From: Thermophilibacter provencensis
GTDB taxonomy: Bacteria; Actinomycetota; Coriobacteriia; Coriobacteriales; Atopobiaceae
DNA length: 51,083 nucleotides
Direction: 5' to 3'
NCBI RefSeq assembly: GCF_030372065.1
Contig: NZ_JAUDEA010000014.1
Coordinates: 1 to 51,083 of the forward strand
Every line of letters begins with the position of its first letter. The stretch's first letter is position 1. A program made the translations under genes and the position numbers. Positions 36,134-44,474 of this stretch are shown here, one piece after another. A model generated the notes under the pieces. That model was given only the letters and a program-made list of their open reading frames with translations, was not told the origin of the DNA and searched no databases.

Positions 36134-36586
36134 CTAGTCGCGCGCGAAGGTCCTCAGGCGCTCGAGGATGTGGTTGAGTGAATCGTACATCTGCAGGCGC
36201 TCGCGCATGGCGAGCTCGCCGCCAGCCTCGTCGAGCACTCGGTGAATGATGTCATCGAGCGGGCGCGCCGCCTCAAAGCCCTTCTCGGTAAGGCGCACGG
36301 GCGCTCGGTACTTGGAGGCGTCGCCTTCCTCGGCGTCCCCCACCTCAACAAAGCCGTCCTCGGCCAGGTGCGCGATGGTGCGCGACATTGCGGCGCGGCT
36401 CACGTCGACCACGCGGGCCAGCTCGGAGGCGGTGAGCCCCTCGGGATGCTTGACCAGGTAGTAGAGGCACATCACGTCCGAGCCGCGGAAGCCCAGTCGC
36501 TTGGCCTCGGCGGTCTTAATGCGCTGAATCTCCTTGTTAAGGGCGCTGATGATGCCCACAAAGTCCTCAAAGCGCTTCTCGGTCAC
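36134..36586 (-). CDS. MarR-family transcriptional regulator
   Basis: The 150-aa protein has the MarR winged helix: LTASELARVVDVSRAAMSRTIAHLAEDGFVEV (about residues 50-81) is the recognition helix and wing. The start is probably GTG at 36586, with GGGAGAG nine bases upstream; a TTG eleven codons earlier is less likely. The near-palindrome ATGTTAACTAGTCAACAT 36 bp upstream is a good autoregulatory site. It may control degV (downstream) or the divergent Trp leader/ECF operon. Confidence 0.86.
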   Translation of the reverse strand: MTEKRFEDFVGIISALNKEIQRIKTAEAKRLGFRGSDVMCLYYLVKHPEGLTASELARVVDVSRAAMSRTIAHLAEDGFVEVGDAEEGDASKYRAPVRLTEKGFEAARPLDDIIHRVLDEAGGELAMRERLQMYDSLNHILERLRTFARD

Positions 36587-36622
36587 GACGCTCTTCTCTC
36601 CCGCCCGTCGGGCGCTCAACAG

Positions 36623-36640
36623 ATGTTAACTAGTCAACAT
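36623..36640. promoter_or_regulatory. candidate MarR operator
   Basis: ATGTTAACTAGTCAACAT is an 18-bp inverted repeat with one mismatched pair around ACTAGT. It lies 36 bp before the MarR-type start codon, which is typical of autorepression. Confidence 0.55.
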
Positions 36641-36749
36641 TATGCCCAAGAACCGGCGAGAAGAACCGGGCCTCGCGGCGGCCACGCGATATTCACATGC
36701 CAGCACGAAGCGCAGGCTCGGGTGGTTTGTTTCCGGCTGGGAAACTAAC

Positions 36750-36778
36750 TTGCGCGGTGGTTTGGCTGCGCGTATCTT
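36750..36778 (+). promoter_or_regulatory. promoter of the Trp leader and ECF operon
   Basis: TTGCGC (36750-36755) and TATCTT (36773-36778) are separated by 17 bp, about 50 bp before the leader peptide start. Confidence 0.5.
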
Positions 36779-36830
36779 CTCATCAAGCGCAGTCACGCCT
36801 TCGGGCCGTCATACGAGAGGAGCGCCAGAC

Positions 36831-36911
36831 ATGATCACCAACGTCAACGTCAACGCACGCACGTCCATGAACTGGTGGTGGCGCAACTTCTCCTCGCTCG
36901 GTCGATGGTGA
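36831..36911 (+). CDS. Trp-rich leader peptide of a transcription attenuator
   Basis: This 26-codon reading frame has GAGGAG eight bases before its ATG. It contains three consecutive Trp codons (NWWWRNF) and a final Trp just before the TGA. It is followed at 32 nt by a terminator hairpin with T-run. This is the classical layout of a trp-type attenuator, in which a ribosome stalled at Trp codons prevents the terminator from forming. The segment TGGCGC (36879-36884), overlapping and following the Trp codons, pairs with GCGCCA (36919-36924) as the 1:2 stem. It is placed not before trp biosynthesis genes but before an ECF transporter. Confidence 0.85.
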   Translation: MITNVNVNARTSMNWWWRNFSSLGRW

Positions 36912-36942
36912 GCTTGACGCGCCATATCAATTTGCGCTGAGA

Positions 36943-36971
36943 GGGCTCCCGGAAGACCGGGGGCCCTTTTT
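36943..36971 (+). terminator. attenuator terminator
   Basis: GGGCTCCCGG and CCGGGGGCCC form a 10-bp stem (one G-U pair) with an AAGA loop, followed by five T. The segment GGTGAGC (36907-36913) could instead pair with GCTCCC (36945-36950) as antiterminator. Confidence 0.85.
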
Positions 36972-37010
36972 CTTGTACGCGCACCACTCCGCAGCTCAGA
37001 TCGAAAAACC

Positions 37011-37044
37011 TGACACTTTACCCTGTCACCTTTGTCATCATCAT
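37011..37044. repeat. family A repeat, partial copy
   Basis: TGACACTTTACCCTGTCACC followed by TTTGTCATCATCATG lies between attenuator and the ECF S-component start. It is the third family A locus in order. Confidence 0.65.
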
Positions 37045-37058
37045 GAAAGGAAACCACA

Positions 37059-37628
37059 ATGTCTGAGAACACCACCGCCGCCCGCACCGTCGCCGCCTCC
37101 GCCGACCACGGCAAGCTCGACATCCAGGCCCTCGTTCTTCTCGCCGTGCTTCTTGCTGCCGGCTTTATCCTCAACTTCACCGTGGGCAAGGCCATCTCCG
37201 GCATCTCCGGCGGCCTCATCAGCCCCGAGTTCATCATCTCGGCCTTCTGCCTCACCATCCTGGTGGTGCGTCCCAACGTTGCGCAGGCCCTCGTCATCGG
37301 CCTCATCTCCGCGGCCGTGATCCAGGTCACCACCACCTCGCCGTTCATCGACTTTGCCGCCGAGGGCGTGGCCGCCATGCTCATGGCGCTCATCGTGGCC
37401 GCTGGCATGCGCGGGTCCGCCAAGAGGTTTGTCCCGCTCGTGGGCTCCTTTGCCACCACCGTCGTCTCCGGCGTGATCTTCATGCTCATCAAGATCGCCA
37501 TGGTGGGCGGCGCGGCCGAGCTCGCCGCGGCCATGCTGCCCGTGGTCCTGCTCACCGGCGTCTTCAACGCCGTCCTCGTGAGCGCGCTCTACCTCCCCGT
37601 CAAGAAGGCCCTCAAGCTCAACGACTAA
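37059..37628 (+). CDS. ECF transporter substrate-binding (S) component, probably for tryptophan
   Basis: The 189-aa membrane protein has five to six hydrophobic segments (for example IQALVLLAVLLAAGFILNFTV and FIISAFCLTILVV) and the overall layout of ECF S components, with the VRPNVAQALVIGLISAAVIQVTT loop recalling TrpP-type tryptophan transporters. AAAGGAAACCACA precedes the ATG. It is followed by the fused ATPase and the T component, so the cluster is a dedicated (group I) ECF importer. The Trp attenuator directly upstream is the strongest hint of tryptophan as substrate. An indole-related compound is possible. Confidence 0.82.
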   Translation: MSENTTAARTVAASADHGKLDIQALVLLAVLLAAGFILNFTVGKAISGISGGLISPEFIISAFCLTILVVRPNVAQALVIGLISAAVIQVTTTSPFIDFAAEGVAAMLMALIVAAGMRGSAKRFVPLVGSFATTVVSGVIFMLIKIAMVGGAAELAAAMLPVVLLTGVFNAVLVSALYLPVKKALKLND

Positions 37629-37631
37629 TGG

Positions 37632-37688
37632 TGACAAAGGTGACAGGGTATTTTGTCATCATGACAATTTACCCTGTCACCTTTGTCA
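37632..37688. repeat. family A repeat, two inverted units
   Basis: TGACAAAGGTGACAGGGTA and TACCCTGTCACCTTTGTCA sit at the outer ends of a 57-bp palindrome with 28-bp arms and two mismatches. It begins three bases after the S-component stop codon and ends just before the ribosome site of the ATPase gene. Confidence 0.85.
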
Positions 37689-37700
37689 GGAAAGGCGCTC

Positions 37701-39461
37701 ATGGCACCTAGCAGCATCATTCAACTGAACGACGTCTCCTTCTCCTACGCCGGCGAGAAGGACGCTCGCGCCCTCGACCACGTCTCCCTCGACATCGCGC
37801 CGGGGGAGTTCGTGGGCGTGCTCGGCCCCTCGGGCGCCGGCAAGTCAACGCTCGCGGCGGCGCTCTCCGGCGCCATCCCCCACCACTTCCGCGGGCAGCT
37901 CTTTGGCGCCGTCATCGTTGACGGGCAGGACACCTGCGACGTCACGCTCACGGACGTCTCGCGCGTGGTGGGAAGCGTCAACCAGGACATCGACGCGCAG
38001 ATGGTGGCGTCCGTCGTGGAGGACGAGCTGCTCTTCGGCCTTGAGAACTTCGGCGTTCCGCACGGCGAGATAGAGTCCCGCCTCACCACCTCGCTCGAGG
38101 CCGTGGGCATCCCGGAGCTGCGCGAGCGCGAGATCGCCACCCTCTCCGGCGGTCAGAAGCAGAAGGTCGCCATCGCGGCCATGCTGGCCCTGCGCCCCCG
38201 CGTCCTGGTGCTCGACGAGCCCACCGCCGCGCTCGACCCGGCGTCCACCACGATGGTCTTCGAGACCCTGCGCGCCCTCAACGAGCGCGAGGGCATCACC
38301 GTCGTGGTCATCGAGCAGAAGGTGGCCACCCTCTCAGAGTACTGCGGGCGCATCCTCGTCCTGGACCAGGGCCGCCTTGCCTTTGACGGCACCCCGCGCG
38401 AGGTCTTCTCGCATGGCGCCGAGCTGCGCGCGATGGGCGTGGACAGCCCGCGCGTGGCCCGCGTCTCCAACAGCCTCGCCCAGCACGGCCTCATTGCCCC
38501 CGGGGAGCCGTGCCTCACCGTCGCAGAGGCAAAGCGCCTGGTAGCCGGCCTCGTCGGCGGCGTGGCAAGCGCATCCCCGCGCGGCGAGAAGAACCCGGTG
38601 CCGGAGCCTTCCTCCCGCCCCCGCGCCGCCCAGGGCGAGCCCGTCGTCTCCTTCCGCAGCGTAGGCTTCACGTACCCCTCGACGGGCGCCGAGGTGCGCG
38701 ACCTCACCTTTGACGTCTACCCCGGCGAGGTCGTAGGCGTGATTGGGCAGAACGGCGCCGGCAAGACCACCCTCACCAAGCTCCTGAACGGCATCCTGCA
38801 CCCAGACTCCGGCGAGGTGCGCGTGGCCGGCCTCGACACGCGCGAGACGCCCACGAGCCGCCTTGCCGCGCACGTCTCCACGCTCTTCCAGAACCCCGAC
38901 CGCCAGATCTGCAAGGACACCGTGCTCGACGAGGTAGCCTTTGGGCTCGAGCTCACGGGCGTCGAGGGCCGCGAGGCGCGCCGGCGCGCGAGCACCGTCA
39001 TCGAGCACTTTGGCCTGCCCGCGGGCGAGGCGCCCTTCTCGCTCTCCCGCGGCCAGCGCCAGATGGTGGCGCTGGCCTCCGTGGTGGTGATGGAGCCGGA
39101 CGTGGTCCTTCTGGACGAGCCCACGAGCGGCCTTGACTACCGCGAGTGCATGACCGTCATGGAGACGGTCGCCGAGATGGCCGAGCGCGGGTGCGCCGTG
39201 GCGATGGTCTGCCACGACATGGAGGTCGTCTCGGACTTTGCCGAGCGGGTCATTGTGATGGCCCGGGGAGAGATTGTCGGACGCGGCACCGCGGCGGAGG
39301 TCTTCTCGGACGCCGCCCTCATGGCCCGCGCGGGCGTGGAGCCGCCGCAGGTTGTGGCGCTGTCCGCCGCGCTTGCCGAGGACGTCTCGCCGGCGTTTGC
39401 GGGAATTGCCCAGGTCTCTGGCATCGTCGACCTTGTGGAGGAGATGGTCCGCCGTGACTAG
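37701..39461 (+). CDS. ECF transporter fused double ATPase (EcfA1-EcfA2 type)
   Basis: The 586-aa protein carries two ATPase cassettes in one chain. The first has Walker A GPSGAGKST (about 39-47), signature LSGGQKQK and Walker B VLVLDEPTAALD. The second has Walker A GQNGAGKTT (near 345), a changed signature LSRGQRQM and Walker B VVLLDEPTSGLD. A Pro/Ser/Arg-rich linker (near 290-315) joins them. It powers the T and S components encoded on both sides. The ATG at 37701 follows GGAAAGG; the T-component gene overlaps its 3' end by eight bases. Confidence 0.93.
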   Translation: MAPSSIIQLNDVSFSYAGEKDARALDHVSLDIAPGEFVGVLGPSGAGKSTLAAALSGAIPHHFRGQLFGAVIVDGQDTCDVTLTDVSRVVGSVNQDIDAQMVASVVEDELLFGLENFGVPHGEIESRLTTSLEAVGIPELREREIATLSGGQKQKVAIAAMLALRPRVLVLDEPTAALDPASTTMVFETLRALNEREGITVVVIEQKVATLSEYCGRILVLDQGRLAFDGTPREVFSHGAELRAMGVDSPRVARVSNSLAQHGLIAPGEPCLTVAEAKRLVAGLVGGVASASPRGEKNPVPEPSSRPRAAQGEPVVSFRSVGFTYPSTGAEVRDLTFDVYPGEVVGVIGQNGAGKTTLTKLLNGILHPDSGEVRVAGLDTRETPTSRLAAHVSTLFQNPDRQICKDTVLDEVAFGLELTGVEGREARRRASTVIEHFGLPAGEAPFSLSRGQRQMVALASVVVMEPDVVLLDEPTSGLDYRECMTVMETVAEMAERGCAVAMVCHDMEVVSDFAERVIVMARGEIVGRGTAAEVFSDAALMARAGVEPPQVVALSAALAEDVSPAFAGIAQVSGIVDLVEEMVRRD

Positions 39462-40200
39462 CATCATCGACTACGTTCCGGGCGGCACGCTCCTCCACCT
39501 GCTGAACCCCGTGGCCAAGCTCGCCCTTGCCGCCGCGATCATCGTGGCGACCTTCCTCGCGGACACCTACGCGCTGCTCCTGGGGCTTCTTGCCCTCACG
39601 TTTGCGCTCGGGGCGTACGCGGGGGTTGCCGGACGGCTCGCGCGCCTGCTCAAGGTGCTCGTGCCGCTTGCCGTGGTGATGCTCGCGCTGCAGCTTGTCT
39701 TTGTGCGCAGCGGGGACGTGATCTGGGGGTTTGTCACCACCGGCGGCCTGACCTCAGGCTCCAAGGTCTGCCTGCGCCTTCTGGGCGTGGCGCTGCCGCT
39801 TGTTCTGGTGCTCATGGTGACCAAGCTCACCGACCTGGCAAACGCGTGCGTGGAGGTGCTCCATGTGCCGTACCGCTACGCGTTCACGTTCACCACCGCG
39901 CTGCGCTTTGTTCCGGTCTTCTCGCAGGAGATGAGCGCCATCATGGAGGCGCAGACCGCCCGCGGCGTGGAGTATGACACCCGCAACCCCTTCCGCAAGC
40001 TGCGGCTCATGCTGCCACTCTGCGTGCCGCTGCTCGTGAGCTCCGTGGGGCGCACGGACGCCATCGCGCTGGCCGCCGAGCAGCGCGGCTTCTACCTGCG
40101 CACGCGCGAGAGCAGCTACAAGCGCTACCCGCTTGTCGCGCGCGACTGGGCGGTGCTGGCGTGCTGCGTGGCGCTCGTGGCACTGGGGGTCGTGGCGTAG
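39454..40200 (+). CDS. ECF transporter transmembrane (T) component
   Basis: The 248-aa protein is of the EcfT/CbiQ family. N-terminal membrane segments (about 18-80) are followed by cytoplasmic coupling helices carrying the two diagnostic Ala-Arg-Gly-type motifs, QTARGVEYD and AEQRGFYLR, which contact the ATPases. The start is GTG at 39454 within the end of the ATPase gene (eight-base overlap), with GGAGGAGA upstream. It completes the S-A-T operon. Confidence 0.9.
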   Translation: MTSIIDYVPGGTLLHLLNPVAKLALAAAIIVATFLADTYALLLGLLALTFALGAYAGVAGRLARLLKVLVPLAVVMLALQLVFVRSGDVIWGFVTTGGLTSGSKVCLRLLGVALPLVLVLMVTKLTDLANACVEVLHVPYRYAFTFTTALRFVPVFSQEMSAIMEAQTARGVEYDTRNPFRKLRLMLPLCVPLLVSSVGRTDAIALAAEQRGFYLRTRESSYKRYPLVARDWAVLACCVALVALGVVA

Positions 40201-40324
40201 GGGCTGCCGAGAAGAACGGGCGGCGGGTGGACAGTTTGTCGGGCCGGAACGTCCGGAACCTGCCCGTACCCAGCTCCCCGCAAGTCTCATAATGGGACGA
40301 GAAGAACCCGGAGACAGGAGCCCC

Positions 40325-42211
40325 ATGGCGGAGCACGCGCCGCTCGACATTCTGCGCGACACCTTTGGCTACCAGAGCTTTCGTCCGCACCAGGCGGAGA
40401 TCGTGGACGCTGCGCTCACCGGCCGCGACGTGCTGGCCGTGATGCCCACCTCGGCGGGCAAGTCGATCTGCTACCAGGTGCCGGCGCTCGCGCTCGCCGC
40501 GCGCACGGGCGGCATCACGCTCGTGGTCTCACCGCTCATCTCGCTCATGGCAGACCAGGTGGGGGCGCTCCGTCAGGCTGGCGTTGCAGCGAGCTTCCTC
40601 AACTCCACACTCGGCGTCCGCCAGCGGGCGGACGTGCTCTACGGCATGGCCTCCGGCGCGCTTTCCCTCGTCTACGTGGCGCCGGAGCGCCTTGACGACC
40701 CCGCCTTCGTGGAGACCGCCGCCGCGCGCGGCGTGGCGCTTCTCGCCGTGGACGAGGCGCACTGCATCTCGCAGTGGGGCAACGACTTTAGGCCAAGCTA
40801 CCAGCGGATCATTGAGTTTATCGACGCCCTTCCTGCGCGCCCGCCCGTGATGGCGCTCACGGCAACTGCCACCCGCGCCGTGCGCAAGGACATCGTCTCC
40901 GCCCTGGGCCTGCGCGACCCCTTTGAGGTCATAGCGAGCTTTGACCGCCCCAACCTCTCCTTTGCCGTCTCGCGCCCCAGAAACGGCGCCGAGAAGGACC
41001 GCATGCTCGTGGGCTTTGTCCGCGAGCGGGCTGAGAAGAGCGGCATCGTCTACTGCTCGAGCCGGCGCGCCGTCGAGGAGGTCTGCGAGCTGCTGCGCGA
41101 CGAGGGGCTTCTCGCCACGCGCTATCACGCGGGGCTTCCCGCCGAGGAGCGCAGGCGCAACCAGGAGGACTTTCTCTACGACCGCAGCCGCGTGATGGTG
41201 GCCACCAATGCCTTTGGCATGGGCATCGACAAGTCCAACGTGAGTTACGTGGTCCACTACAACCTGCCGCTCTCGCTGGAGAACTACTACCAGGAGGCGG
41301 GCCGTGCCGGACGCGACGGCACCAAGGCGGACTGCCTCTTGCTCTACTCCCCCGGCGACGTCCATACCGCGGAGTTTCTTCTTTCGAGGAGCGAGCCGCG
41401 CGAGGGCCTCACGGCCGAGCAGCGCGAGCTGCTTGCCGAGCGCGACTCCGAGCGGCTGCGCCAGATGGTCTTCTACGCCACCACCACGGAGTGCCTGCGC
41501 GCCCACATCCTGCGCTACTTTGGCGAGGAGGCGCCGGCGTACTGCGGCAACTGCGGAAACTGCCTCACGGACTTTGAGGAGGTGGACGCAACGACGGACG
41601 CGCTCAAGGTGGTAAGCTGCGTGGCGCGCATCGCCCAGCGCGGGCGCACCGTGGGGGCGTCCATGATCGTGGACGTGCTGCGCGGCTCGCGCGGCGAGAA
41701 GGTCCTGCGGCGCGGGTTTGACCGGCTTTCTACGTACGGCATCATGGCGGACGTGCCCGCCGCGCGTATGCGTGCCATCATCGATGAGCTGGTGTTTCTT
41801 GGAGTGCTTACGCGGACGGGCGGCGACTACCCCACGATAGCGCTCACGGGGGCCTCGGGGGCGTTCCTGCGACGCGAGGCTCCCTGGGACGGGCCGTTCA
41901 TGCTCAAGGTTGCCAAGGGCGCGCCGAGAAGAGAGCGCGTGCCGGCACCGCCCGCCAAGACCCGCGCCGCCACGGACGTCTCCGAGCTGGACGCCGCGGG
42001 CCAGGAGCTCTACGCCCGGCTCTCCGAGCTGCGCGGCAGCCTCGCGCGCGAGCAGAACGTGCCGTCGTACTTCATCTTTAGCAACGCCACGCTCGTGGAC
42101 ATGTGCGCCAAGCGGCCGAGAACCACCGACGAGCTGCTCGCCGTCTCCGGCGTGGGCGCCAAGAAGGCCGAACGCTACGGCGACCTCTTCCTCTCCGCCA
42201 TCAACGGCTAG
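40325..42211 (+). CDS. recQ: ATP-dependent DNA helicase RecQ
   Basis: The 628-aa protein has a helicase core with motif I TSAGKS (about 44-49), motif II DEAH (VDEAHCISQW, near 140), motif III ALTATAT and motif VI QEAGRAGRDG. A RecQ zinc-binding subdomain (C...CGNCGNC, near 380-405), a winged-helix RQC part and a C-terminal HRDC domain (about 555-628) follow. It unwinds DNA 3' to 5' in recombination and fork repair. The ATG at 40325 has GGAG upstream. Motif I uses Ser-Ala-Gly-Lys-Ser rather than the common Gly-Gly-Gly-Lys-Ser. A half copy of palindrome family D follows the gene. Confidence 0.95.
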   Translation: MAEHAPLDILRDTFGYQSFRPHQAEIVDAALTGRDVLAVMPTSAGKSICYQVPALALAARTGGITLVVSPLISLMADQVGALRQAGVAASFLNSTLGVRQRADVLYGMASGALSLVYVAPERLDDPAFVETAAARGVALLAVDEAHCISQWGNDFRPSYQRIIEFIDALPARPPVMALTATATRAVRKDIVSALGLRDPFEVIASFDRPNLSFAVSRPRNGAEKDRMLVGFVRERAEKSGIVYCSSRRAVEEVCELLRDEGLLATRYHAGLPAEERRRNQEDFLYDRSRVMVATNAFGMGIDKSNVSYVVHYNLPLSLENYYQEAGRAGRDGTKADCLLLYSPGDVHTAEFLLSRSEPREGLTAEQRELLAERDSERLRQMVFYATTTECLRAHILRYFGEEAPAYCGNCGNCLTDFEEVDATTDALKVVSCVARIAQRGRTVGASMIVDVLRGSRGEKVLRRGFDRLSTYGIMADVPAARMRAIIDELVFLGVLTRTGGDYPTIALTGASGAFLRREAPWDGPFMLKVAKGAPRRERVPAPPAKTRAATDVSELDAAGQELYARLSELRGSLAREQNVPSYFIFSNATLVDMCAKRPRTTDELLAVSGVGAKKAERYGDLFLSAING

Positions 42212-42215
42212 CTGT

Positions 42216-42262
42216 CTGTAATTTTGGGACGTGTTTTTTCGCTCAGAGATTTTGGGACAAGT
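42216..42262. repeat. diverged half copy of palindrome family D
   Basis: CTGTAATTTTGGGACGTG...CGCTCAGAGATTTTGGGACA matches one arm of the palindrome at 25886-25997 with several changes, five bases after the recQ stop. The other arm is absent. Confidence 0.7.
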
Positions 42263-42280
42263 CTGACGCTGGCACCGGCT

Positions 42281-42317
42281 TGACACTGGCGACACTGGCG
42301 TCAGAGCCGAGCGTCAA
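42281..42317. repeat. family B repeat overlapping the thpR stop
   Basis: TGACACTGGC is partly doubled and leads into GGCGTCAGAGCCGAGCGTCA, the family B core. The last six codons and stop of the minus-strand thpR gene (from 42301) are encoded by this repeat. Confidence 0.7.
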
Positions 42318-42837
42318 GCTCAACGGTGTAGAGCGACTTGTAGCGGGCGCCGTCCGAGCCGAGGATGCTACGGAAGAGCGTGAGCCGCGTAGCCACGTCC
42401 GGCAGCGGAAACGCCAGCTCGCCCAGACCGCCCCGCGGCAGCCGCGCGCGCCGCGCGAGCGTGACGTGCGGCAGAAAGCCCTTCTCGTCATAGGAGAGGT
42501 CGCGGGCGGCAAGTTCTTCTCGCATGCGGTCCGCAAGGCCCATGAGCTGCGGGTCCTTCTGTATGCCCAGCCAAAGCGTGGCGTCACTCGCACGACCAAA
42601 GGTGCCCAGGCCCGTGGCGCCCAGCCGCACAGGACCGGTGCCAAGGCAGGCCGCGTCGAGCGCCGCCATTGCCGAGCGCGCCTCCGCCTCCCCCACCTCG
42701 CCGAGAAACGCGAGCGTGAGGTGCAGGTTCTCCGGATCCACAAATCGCCCGTCGCAGACCTCGGCAAGCGCCCGGGAAAGCGCCGCCGTCTCGTCCGCAA
42801 ACGCCTCCGGCAGCTCCAGCGCAACAAATGCCCGCAT
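42301..42837 (-). CDS. thpR: RNA 2',3'-cyclic phosphodiesterase (2'-5' RNA ligase family)
   Basis: The 178-aa protein is a 2H phosphoesterase with both catalytic motifs, HLTLAFLG (about residues 38-45) and HVTLAR (about 124-129), at usual spacing and usual family length. Such enzymes open 2',3'-cyclic phosphates on RNA or oligonucleotides. GAGGAGAAGAG precedes the ATG at 42837. The extreme C-terminus (VELDARL) is read from a family B repeat, so the original end may have been replaced. Confidence 0.92.
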   Translation of the reverse strand: MRAFVALELPEAFADETAALSRALAEVCDGRFVDPENLHLTLAFLGEVGEAEARSAMAALDAACLGTGPVRLGATGLGTFGRASDATLWLGIQKDPQLMGLADRMREELAARDLSYDEKGFLPHVTLARRARLPRGGLGELAFPLPDVATRLTLFRSILGSDGARYKSLYTVELDARL

Positions 42838-42856
42838 CTCTTCTCCTCTCGCCACT

Positions 42857-42929
42857 CCCCATGATGACAAACTACCCTGTCACCATTGTCATGATGACAA
42901 AGGTGACAGGGTAGTTTGTCATGATGGGG
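42857..42929. repeat. family A repeat, two inverted units
   Basis: A 73-bp near-perfect palindrome that begins CCCCATGATGACAAAC and ends with its reverse complement, containing TACCCTGTCACC in both orientations. It lies 19 bp before the stop of the secreted protein gene and next to the thpR ribosome site. Confidence 0.85.
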
Positions 42930-42948
42930 CTGACGTCAGGGACGGCGG

Positions 42949-44250
42949 CTACTTCTTTGCGGGGGTCACGCCGTACCAGGCATAGCCCTCCTGCTCCCAA
43001 CCGACCTCGCCGAGCTTGTTGTACTCATCGGAGCTTGCGGTGTAGTGGTGCGTGGCCACCGTGGCGTAGGGGTTGAACAGGCGGTAGAGCGGCACCGCGC
43101 CCTTGTCGTCCTTGCTGGCGGAGTACCAGGCGATGCCCTCCTGCTCCCAGCCGATCTCCGCGAGCGACTCGTACTCATCGGCCTTCATGGTGTAGTGGTG
43201 GTCGCCGCTGTAGGGGTTGTAGAGGCGCCAGACAACCTCGCCCGTGCCAGGCGCGGTCCACGCGAGGCCCTCGTCGGTCCAACCAAGGGAGGCAAGCTTC
43301 TCGCGCTCCTCGGCGTCCCTCGTGAAGAGGTGCTCGCCGCTGTAGGGGTTGTAGAGACGCCACATGGGAATCTCGGCATCGGCGGTAAAGGTAGCGGTGA
43401 GCTTGTAGTAGGAGTCGACAACGCCCTTATCCCACTGGTTGCCGCTCACCACCACATAGTGCGTGCCGGGAGAGACCTCGATCTCACCCGTCGTGTGCGC
43501 GGAGGAGCTATCGAAGGCCTTCTCGTAGAGGGCCTTTTCCGCATACGGGTTATCGATCACGCTCACGCGCCACGTTCCGTCGGTCGCGTCGGTCCCGTCG
43601 AAGGCAAACTCGACCGTGCCGAACCCAGTCGTGGTGAACTCAAACCAGTCCTGGTCAAACTGGTTGTCGATTCCGCCGTTCATCATCTTGCCCAAAGTCA
43701 GGGCATCACTCTTATTTGCCCCGTTGTTATACTCGGACTCCCACGCGTCAGACGGGGTGTACTTGACCATGAGCTGGTATTGCTGGCCATAATCGAGCTC
43801 GCGGCTGGGGTGGACCGAGATGTCGTAGGTCCCCGCGTCGACGCCAGTTATGGCAGTGCTCTTGCTGCCATCTTCGGCGAGCAGGTTAATCGAGGCGTTG
43901 TATCCGCCATAGGCGCTACCAAACTCGTCCTGCGCCTCCGAGGTCACGAGGCTGATAGACCAGCCGGCGTCCGCCTCCTCGTCCCCCGTGGCGAGCGAGG
44001 TTGCTACGAGCTGAAGCGTCCCGCTCTTGGGCAGCTCGAAGCGCCACCAGTCCTGGTCCTGCCACATGCCGATTGCACTCGGGTCCTCGGTGGTGAACGT
44101 ATAGGTCTTGTTGACCTCTATCATCTGAAACTCGCCCTCGTTCTCGATAACCTCCGCCGCGGCGGGCGCAGCGAGGCCGAGGCTCAGCACCAGCGCGCTC
44201 AGCGCGGCAACAAGGGCCGTCCCACCTCGCCTGATGTGGCGTGCGTTCAT
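42949..44250 (-). CDS. secreted protein with PPC-like domains and three C-terminal DUF5648 repeats
   Basis: The 433-aa protein has a Sec signal peptide ending AAPAAAE (near residue 30). Two beta-sandwich domains like bacterial pre-peptidase C-terminal (PPC) domains follow (about 35-150 and 165-290; motifs DQDWWRFELPKSGTL and DQDWFEFTTTGFGTV). Then come three repeats of the DUF5648 type (WRLYNPYSGEHLFT, WRLYNPYSGDHHYT, YRLFNPYATVATHHYT), each ending in a GW..EG.AW.. segment. No sortase motif is seen. The same repeat type ends the large surface protein at 48.3-51.1 kb, so they may bind the same envelope ligand. GAGGAG precedes the ATG at 44250. Function unknown; extracellular location is secure. 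Confidence 0.85.
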   Translation of the reverse strand: MNARHIRRGGTALVAALSALVLSLGLAAPAAAEVIENEGEFQMIEVNKTYTFTTEDPSAIGMWQDQDWWRFELPKSGTLQLVATSLATGDEEADAGWSISLVTSEAQDEFGSAYGGYNASINLLAEDGSKSTAITGVDAGTYDISVHPSRELDYGQQYQLMVKYTPSDAWESEYNNGANKSDALTLGKMMNGGIDNQFDQDWFEFTTTGFGTVEFAFDGTDATDGTWRVSVIDNPYAEKALYEKAFDSSSAHTTGEIEVSPGTHYVVVSGNQWDKGVVDSYYKLTATFTADAEIPMWRLYNPYSGEHLFTRDAEEREKLASLGWTDEGLAWTAPGTGEVVWRLYNPYSGDHHYTMKADEYESLAEIGWEQEGIAWYSASKDDKGAVPLYRLFNPYATVATHHYTASSDEYNKLGEVGWEQEGYAWYGVTPAKK

Positions 44251-44474
44251 GGAAACTCCTCTCATAAAGCTTGCTGAAAAACGCTACGGCCATTGTACTT
44301 GTCGGCCTCAGAGGAAATACAAAGGTGGGAGGGGGCACATTCGGCAAGCGGCATAGGGCGGGGCGAGAAGCACCTGTCGGTGATGGTTACATTATTTTGC
44401 TCGGTTTCTGACTCGGGACGGCGCGATGCGGCCCCGCGCGCTCGCCGCAGGGGCCAAATCGAGAGGTTTGGGGA

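Noticed and set aside
36623-36640. Site for the LacI or TetR proteins of the window
   Set aside because: Its sequence does not match the TGTTTA or TetR-type palindromes, and its position favours the adjacent MarR gene.
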